Shown here in pieces: positions 57,465 to 64,000 of a stretch of DNA of 64,000 nt. Position numbers and translations under genes: made by a program. The stretch covers positions 62,398,268-62,462,267 of the forward strand of contig CM035236.1 of NCBI GenBank assembly GCA_020226215.1, read 5' to 3'. The DNA is from Sindora glabra (Eukaryota; Streptophyta; Magnoliopsida; Fabales; Fabaceae). Numbering within the stretch: position 1 is the stretch's first letter; each line of letters begins with the position of its first letter. Below the pieces are notes generated by a model, which was not told where the DNA came from, did no database searches, and saw nothing but the letters and a program-made list of their open reading frames with translations.

Positions 57465-58784
57465 TATAATACCCCAGGTCAATAATTCAAGCTTTATAAA
57501 TTTCAATGCTTGTGAATATTTATTTTATTTATGAGTTAATATCTAGTTTTAAATTTCTTTTCCTTTTTAAAATTTCTAAAAATATTAAAATGATATCAAT
57601 AATAATATTTGACATATATTTATATTTATTTTTTATACAACTATTATTGATTCAAAACTAGTTTAAAATAATTTTACAAGGAATTTCTTGCAAGTTAGAG
57701 ATAACTTAGTGAGCATGGAAGCAAGGATTTATAAGATAATTTGTTTGTATTTGATAAATTATTTTTAAAAATCATGGTAGCTTGAGATATTCATTCTTGG
57801 GAATTTTAAATTTATCAACCTAGTACAAACATAACGAATTATATATATATTGGTGGAAGATTGAAAATAACTAAGTTGAGAAATTTAAATAAAACTAGTT
57901 TATGAAAATGAATTTCTAGAATAAATGAATGGCTTAAATGGACTTTGATTTAAATGGAGGGATGGGATTTTTAAAAAAGGGTGAGATCAAGTTATGTGAG
58001 AAGCGCTGGATCTTTGTCCTTGGTTTTTATTGACTTTCTTTCCTTTCTTTTTCTTTTTCGGTGCTATCTCCCCTTTCATTCTCGAACTTTCTTTCATTTT
58101 TTTCTTTCTGGGTTCTGCTCTCCCTTTCTTTTTTCTTTCTTCCTCTTCCTTCTATGCTCTCTCTCCTTCTTCTTCTCCTTTTTCTTCAAGTAGCTCTCCT
58201 TCTTTCTTCCCTTTCTCTTTTCATTGTCAATCTACTCCCTTGCTAGTGGATATACATTGCTTTCACTAAAATAGAATGGGGCTAGTTGCACTCTTCTAGA
58301 GAGGATTTTTTTTTATCTTAGCCAGTGCCAGAAACTCCATCTGTTTCCATTGTCGATGCCTATTCATCCTCAACTAGCTACCGTTATGGGTGGTGTAAAG
58401 TAGTGGTGAGAAGTAGAGCTAGAGCTATACTACTCTGTATAGGGAAGATCAATTTGGGATCTTTCATTTATTAGTGATGGAACTCAATCTCAGGGCTTAT
58501 GAGTTGGGGATGACTTTTTCGAATTGCAATAAAGCCTTATATGCCATGAATCTCTTTAGTTATTGCTAGTTTTGATGGTCTAAAGAAAGAAAACCCATTT
58601 ATGTGTTTTAATATATATGATGATGCATATGAAAAATATATATGATTTTCTTGTTGCAAGATGCTAAAATAAGATAATTAAAATATATATGGAGCATTAT
58701 ATACTATTATTCTAAAAGAATCATGCATAATCTGGAAAGAAAATCATTTGTGGGTATTTTAAGTATATGATGGTACTTATGAAA

Positions 58785-58788
<4 letters not shown>

Positions 58789-58832
<44 letters not shown>
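58789..58832. repeat. (TA)n microsatellite in the 3' LTR
   Basis: TA run of about 44 bases, absent as such from the homologous place in the 5' LTR (near 49527), where only TATATATATTATG remains. Confidence 0.9.
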
Positions 58833-58834
<2 letters not shown>

Positions 58835-59584
58835 CATGCCATAAAGTGTTTAAACAATAAGAGCAAAACTATTATAGAATATTATATTATAATATTGTCA
58901 GCAATTGTTATATATTTTACAAAAACCCATGTTATGAGTAAATTAAAATAAATGATGATGACTTTAAGAATTTTATGATATAGGACGCTAAAATAATATG
59001 ATTCGAGTATTCTTGAAGTGTCATTTCCTAATATTTTAAGGATTTGAACTTGAAGCAAAAAACCCTAACTTTATCACCTTATTTTGGATATTTGGTATAA
59101 CATTAATAAAACAAAGATTTTATACTCTTGAGTAATAAACTAGTACATTTAAACTTTATTTATATTATTAACATTTAATATTTTGATTATTTTATATTTT
59201 GGATTGGAAAAGTTATCATACATGAATTTTTTATTTTTTGATGATAAATCAAAAAACAAAGGAATGTGATAATCTAGAATAATTAACAAGCATCAAATGA
59301 GCTTTTCTAGAGGTTTGAACTCCAATATTTTCACTTGTATAGGTTGGATTTCAAATTTCCATATAATAATATATTTTGGTTTCATGAGACAATATTAGAA
59401 AAGTAAAGAAGTTAATAATCATGATTGTTAGTAAATTATGATATGAAATTAAAATTGAGATGATTGGAAAGAAAATAAGGAAAATTATTTATTTACAAAT
59501 TATTCTTGTGAATTACGAATAAGAAAATGAGAGAAAATTGAACTTGGATGCTTCAGAGTAAACAAAATAGGTGGGTCCTAACAA

Positions 59585-60656
59585 GTGAATATATATCTAT
59601 CCTAAATAAATACTTTAATATTATTTATTTCATATAACAAGTGTATGGTTATTCTTATCAATGGTATGAATTACATATACATTCACCTATGAATTCTTAA
59701 AGGCATAATTATATAGTATGGATTATCATTAAATTATTCTTGTTACTATGAAGAAATGATATGGAAAGAATGTCTATAAGTACATAATAGTTATTTGTTA
59801 GATAATTGTTAAGGTACCACATTTAGAAAGCGTGGTGGTGTTACCATTAACTGTTGATAGATTGTGATAAGATCATAATGATAAATGACATAATTGTATT
59901 ATGATTGAGTTATTATTGTTATATGCCTATTGGAAAGTGTTGTGTGATTTGTATTGGAATATGAATGAACATTGTGGCCATGTAAAAGGGCATGGTGATG
60001 ATGATGTGTAAATATTGTTATGTGTTGATAATTGCCTCGCAATATGAAATAATTGTTCATGATAAATTTACTTTGAAATTGTGATTTGTAGAGTCGAGCT
60101 CTATTATATATATTATGATGTAAATTATGTTATGAATAGTATTAGAAAATTATGAAATGTGATGGAAGTGGAATGGGAAATTCCTAATAAATAGTTTTAA
60201 AGGATATAAGTTTGACCCGAAAGTTAAAATGTGAACATATGTATGTTTATTATAAATGGTTATGTGACGTGATGTGATAATGAAACATTATTTATGGATG
60301 GATATTACTATTGATGTGATTGAGATAATTCGTTGTATTTGAGCTTTATTGGCTATTTTCGAATATGCTGACTACTTGGAATGGGTAGCATGAGATATAA
60401 TAAGGATATTGTGTATAATGAATTGTTAAGTTTACTCTAATTAGTGATATGAAATATGGAATTTCAGTTATTAACTTGTGCACACTCAATCCGAGGCTTG
60501 ATTTCATATAATTCAAAAATCCTAAAAATAGGTTTATAATTATTTTCTAATTTAATACATGATTAGCCTGTGATTATTATGTTTGTACATAGATAATGGT
60601 AGATATATGCTTATTGAATTCTTATAACTTGCTCTATTTTATTTTCAATGTTTTAG
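59585..60656 (+). other. Intron-like segment within the 3' LTR
   Basis: A weakened donor CAAG|TGAATATATATCT-type site (GT at 59585) and acceptor CAATGTTTTAG ending at 60656 lie at the places homologous to the sites in copies A-C. Confidence 0.35.
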
Positions 60657-61080
60657 GTTAAAATAAGCATGTTTGAGCTTTATTGCATCTATGAAGAATC
60701 AATATTATCATGTTAAAGGCTTTTGACAGTTGGATTAGGATCAAAATTTGAGATAAAGATGTTGTTGATTGAGTCGTAGATGCATTAAATTATTTATTTA
60801 TGTATAAATTTGAAATTATACAGTATTGTGTGTATGTTTATTATTGTTGTATCTATGATAAATATAGATTTTGTATTATAAGGTGTGTGACTCTTAAAAA
60901 GTGTCTAAAAAATAGAAGAGACTTTTTCCATTTTTTCACAAAATTTAAAGTGAATTTTAAGTGTCCCTAGAAATATAGAGATCTTGATTGCATAAATTAC
61001 AGTGAATAATGTTAAGGCTTGTGGAAACCAAGTATTAAGATTTATATCAATCACGATCGAGATTAGGTCAAGACATTAGT

Positions 61081-62480
61081 TTCCTCATAATTATAAGTTA
61101 AAATTTGAAGTTGCACTTGATAAAAAATAAGAGAATTAAACGTAGATAGCATATAAAAATAAACACTTAATGAAGGATTTACTATAAGAAAGTCACTGAC
61201 AATTGAATTTTAAGTTTTTGAGTTAATTTATTTTTCTTTATTGCCTTAGCACATTTCAGTGAACAAGTTAATTTGTGTAAGCTCCTCATTCTTCTCATTC
61301 TTTTCACGCTACATCATATAGTGCAAGAAATTAATAATCTATATAATAATGAATATTATTTTTAAAACTAGTATATTACATACCAATCTTTAATGTATTC
61401 TAGTAGAACTTATAGGCCCCATTTGATGCCTCCACTTCCATTGAGCTCTATTTCGAGCATTAGTTTGACTAATTTTCTATAATAAAAAAAGGAAATAATT
61501 ACAAATAACTTTCAAAAATAAATTCATGATATTTAGTAACTAATTAAAAATTATATAAAGTTTTTAACTCATTCGGATTAAAGCATGATTCCAATACTTA
61601 TTAACTTTTTAGAATGCAATTCTAGTACTTTTATGGAACAATGCTTTAACATCTTGTTAATAGTGTTATACTTATCAAAATGGTTCTTTTTAGTATTGCA
61701 TTTATGCCTCTTCAAAGTAACTTGTATAGTATAAAGTACCTATTTTTTTCCTTTATCTGAAATGATAAATTTTTTCTACAAAGAACAAAATATTAGTACT
61801 TACTAAAAGTCTAATTTTCTAAATTTCATTAAATGGAGAAACTAGTTCTTACATTAACATAGTCACATATGTTCTTGTTGTTATTATCTAGCATGGCCTT
61901 CTAATTAGTGCATGTCAATGGGCAGAATGATAAATTTCTAGCAATTGTGCCTAAGAAAAAGGTTAAATCAATAACAATTTTTTTATAGGGCTAGATTGAT
62001 TGGCCTTTTTCAAATATGACTTATACTTGTTCATCGAAAGATTTTATGTAAATATTTTTGCATAATGTCTTTCCACACATTTTTCTTTCCTCTAATGTCC
62101 CTGCTTTAATGAAATAACAAATAAAAAGTCATATATTTGTAATGCAATATATAGCACAAATATAAAGTGTGAAATTATTAAGTACATAGAACAATTTTTC
62201 AACATTCCTAATGTAACTCCCTAACTTTGATACTTTTACTACTATCTTCTCTACTGTTGTTGCATTAATAGACTTAGAATGACATAAGAGATTAGTCGAT
62301 TAATGTATTCCTACTTTTTATCCCCTCTTTTTTCTAAGAAAGTCATTAACTAATGATGGACGGTAGATTGCAATCCTCTTCACCTTTTCATTGGAATTTC
62401 CAATCAAACTTTCTCATTTGTCTTTGCAATTCTTTTTAGATCTTAATTTTTGAGTGTCTTTTTGGACTAAATGTTTCATA
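61081..62480 (-). pseudogene. CACTA Transposase_24-like remnant
   Basis: The readable core lies at about 61380-61478 on the minus strand: TNARNRAQWKWRHQMGPISS followed by T-R-I. The pattern N-A-x-N-R-A-x-x-K, then G-x-x-S-x-x-R-I, is the hallmark of Transposase_24 (TNP1-type) proteins. Flanking sequence down to 61081 and up to about 62480 is mostly intron-like or decayed. The frame near 61081 continues beyond the inserted long-LTR element into 47663. Confidence 0.6.
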
Positions 62481-62690
62481 GGCTACTTGGATCCTTTTGA
62501 TTGAATCTTATTAGCAATCATTAGTTGCTTGGATCCTTGAAACTGAGGAACACTAGTAGTTAGCTGCTTGGATCCTTGTGGTTAACCCAAATTAGTAATC
62601 AATGCTTACTTAAATCTTTGGGATTAAGGCATACTCATAGTTAGTGATTAGGGCTTAAACATTAGTTGCCTTGATCCTTATGTCAGAATT
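62481..62690 (-). repeat. In-frame repeats with QGSKQL core in the CACTA element
   Basis: CTTGGATCC-type cores at 62486, 62528, 62567, 62609 (decayed) and about 62669 are spaced 42, 39, 42 and about 60 bases, all multiples of three. On the minus strand they read PQGSKQLTTSVPQFQGSKQL then MIANKIQSKGSK, a 13-14-residue repeat, with a few stops in the older units. It is probably a low-complexity part of a CACTA protein. Confidence 0.5.
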
Positions 62691-62699
62691 TTTTTTCAA

Positions 62700-63150
62700 G
62701 TATCTAAACTTTCTTTCTTAAGCTTAACCTCTTTAAAATTTTGAAGTAACTTAATACTTGACCCTACTTCAATATTAAAACCAAGCTCCTGTCTTTTATC
62801 AAAACTTACTTCCTTGTCCATACTTTTTTTACAAAATTGAAGATTTTAAACTAAATAAACAAATTATTCACAATTAGAATAAAAGGAAATCCCTCATAAT
62901 GAATAAGTCTTGAATTATTACTAAGAGAATTTAAATTGAACAACTTTGTCTAGTAGTAAGTAATATACAACATAAAAAAAGTATAGTAAAACTACTTAAA
63001 CAAATGTGACAAAAGATTTTGAACCAATATACATTTCTTTATTGAGAATGAATTAAATAAAATCATGAAAAAATTTAACAAAATAAGAAATAATAAAGAT
63101 ATTTTGCATTCATTGTTTTATATTATATTGTCAGATTCATCTCCAATATC
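62700..63150 (-). other. CACTA interior without readable coding
   Basis: AT-rich, presumably intron or decayed spacer between the TNP2- and TNP1-like remnants. Confidence 0.4.
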
Positions 63151-63199
63151 TACTTCATCCTTTTTTTGTGTGAAGCATAGCTAGAGCCATATCAACAAT

Positions 63200-63960
63200 A
63201 ATTATGGTAGGTCTTTCCTCACCAATTCAATTTCAACCTCATCATTAGATGTAACAAAGTTCACTAAGTTATCAGATGGCTCATTCCTATAGATTTCTTG
63301 AAAATTAACATCTTGCTAGTCATTCAGGACAAATGAGTCTCTAAGAATTGTCTTCAAAAATTATTTATTTTCATCAAGTGGATCTTGGACATAAAAGCAT
63401 TGATGCAGCTAAGATACTAGCATAAATGGTTTATCTCGAAAACACATCTTATTAAAGTAGACATATGTCTTCTCTAACTTTAAACCAATCACACTTAAAT
63501 AATATAACTTTGAAATGAGCATAATAATCTAACTTAATAATATCATTGATTCTACCATGGTATGCCATATTTTTTTATAATTAGGTGTTCATCTTTTAGG
63601 CTCATAAAACTTTGAGTTACACCACTATTTTGAGTTTAGTATCTTGCATTATAATGCCTATATGGAATCTATATCCATTGATGAGATACATAGAGAACCT
63701 TTTTGCAATAATATTTAGTCCTCTAGATAATTCTCTAATCCAATTTAGCACATTTGATCTCATGGCATGAATTTTAAACTAATTAATAAAGTCATGTCCT
63801 TAATTTTTTACTATACTCCACTTTGTTCCTCTAAGTCGACTATTAGTCTAGCATTTATGCTCTCTACATTATTAATAATGATATTTTTAGAATAACCATA
63901 TAACATACTTTTTATTTTTTTAAAAAATGCAAGTTATAGCTTAATGTATTTGTCAACTTC
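63200..63960 (-). pseudogene. CACTA TNP2 remnant with DUF4216-like domain
   Basis: Reading on the minus strand in several frames: NWIRELSRGLNIIAKRFSMY then LINGYRFHI (about 63660-63750); TQNSGV (about 63625); GRINDIIKLDYYAHFKVILF then KCDWFKV (about 63480-63560); RDKPFML and QCFYVQDPLDEN (about 63375-63440). These match, in order, the region between the TNP2 transposase and its DUF4216 C-terminal domain (A/S-R-G, NGYRFH, T-Q-N-S-G-V, LFKCDWF, F-Y-V-x-D-P). Multiple stops and frame changes exclude function. The catalytic part would lie upstream, beyond the right edge of the window. Confidence 0.75.
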
Positions 63961-64000
63961 ATCACAATTGATCAAAATATATTTATGAGCTTGTGTGTTT

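Larger units (their letters stand above)
47664..61075 (+). mobile_element. Long-LTR gypsy-type retrotransposon, interior almost empty, with nested inserts
   Basis: TSD TTAGT at 47659-47663 and 61076-61080 brackets two family LTRs: 47664-50324 and 57465-61075. After removal of the nested gypsy element at 51653-57128 and one TSD copy, the interior is only about 1.66 kb with no gag or pol, so this is a deletion derivative or LARD-like non-autonomous element. An iMet PBS at 50329 plus 3-4-kb LTRs starting TGTAATAYCCC and ending GGTCRTGACA suggests the Del/Tekay chromovirus group. The LTRs are visibly diverged (older than its nested guest). It interrupts the CACTA element. Confidence 0.88.
57465..61075 (+). 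repeat. 3' LTR of the long-LTR element
   Basis: 3611 bp, starts TATAATACCCCAGG (TG decayed to TA) and ends AGGTCAAGACA. It is the uninterrupted form: it lacks the MITE and retains the section deleted from the 5' LTR. CT-rich leader at 58020-58240 (short overlapping Phe/Ser-rich frames there are composition artefacts). Contains (TA)n at 58789-58832. Confidence 0.87.

Noticed and set aside
57981..58269. Phe/Ser-rich frames in all three forward frames
   Set aside because: Translation of a CT-rich tract in an LTR leader; not conserved in the partner LTR.

Overview
The window looks like gene-poor, repeat-rich heterochromatin from a plant, most likely a eudicot. It is strongly AT-rich, and its coding remnants belong to plant transposable-element families: Ty1/copia and Ty3/gypsy LTR retrotransposons primed by initiator-methionine tRNA, a CACTA (En/Spm) DNA transposon with Transposase_24 and DUF4216-type protein remnants, MITEs and a possible Helitron. 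I found no convincing host protein gene, tRNA, rRNA or CRISPR array. Nearly every boundary below rests on target-site duplications (TSDs) read directly from the sequence.

Layout. 1-13.2 kb: AT-rich DNA with a TTA-flanked MITE (2813-3258), a tandem array of hairpin-forming units (about 4150-5610), a possible Helitron with a CTAG end at 8496 and a long foldback (about 9627-9848). 13.26-18.17 kb: a TRIM-like element with two LTRs and almost no interior, split by solo LTR A (minus, 13982-17560, TSD CTGGT). 19164-25115: a fossil copia element (TSD ATAAA) that has lost its RT core. 28106-31362: solo LTR B (TSD TTTTA). 31643-40279: a young copia element (TSD AAGGA, LTRs differing at about 20 of 1444 positions) with many stops and damaged catalytic residues. 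40.62 kb to the right edge: one decayed minus-strand CACTA transposon, broken into three pieces by later insertions.

The CACTA element contains solo LTR C (minus, 43354-47367, TSD TTCTT) and a large gypsy-type element (47664-61075, TSD TTAGT). The gypsy-type element itself carries a hAT-like MITE in its 5' LTR (48613-49122, TSD GGTGGCGT) and a complete 5476-bp gypsy element in its interior (51653-57128, TSD AATGG). Solo LTRs A, B and C and the two LTRs of the large element share end motifs and internal landmarks, so they form one long-LTR family, probably Del/Tekay-like.

The most unusual object is the innermost gypsy element (51653-57128). Its LTRs differ at only about 8 of 607 positions, and it has a single reading frame of about 1073 codons interrupted by just two TGA codons. 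The frame starts as normal Gag and protease. It then runs through pol-like fragments in the wrong order: integrase-like, RT-like, a short integrase-like piece, and RT again. This may be a non-autonomous family moving with a rearranged polyprotein. Other points of interest are an intron-like donor/acceptor pair conserved inside the long LTRs and three consecutive GC-rich hairpins in the leader of the young copia element.
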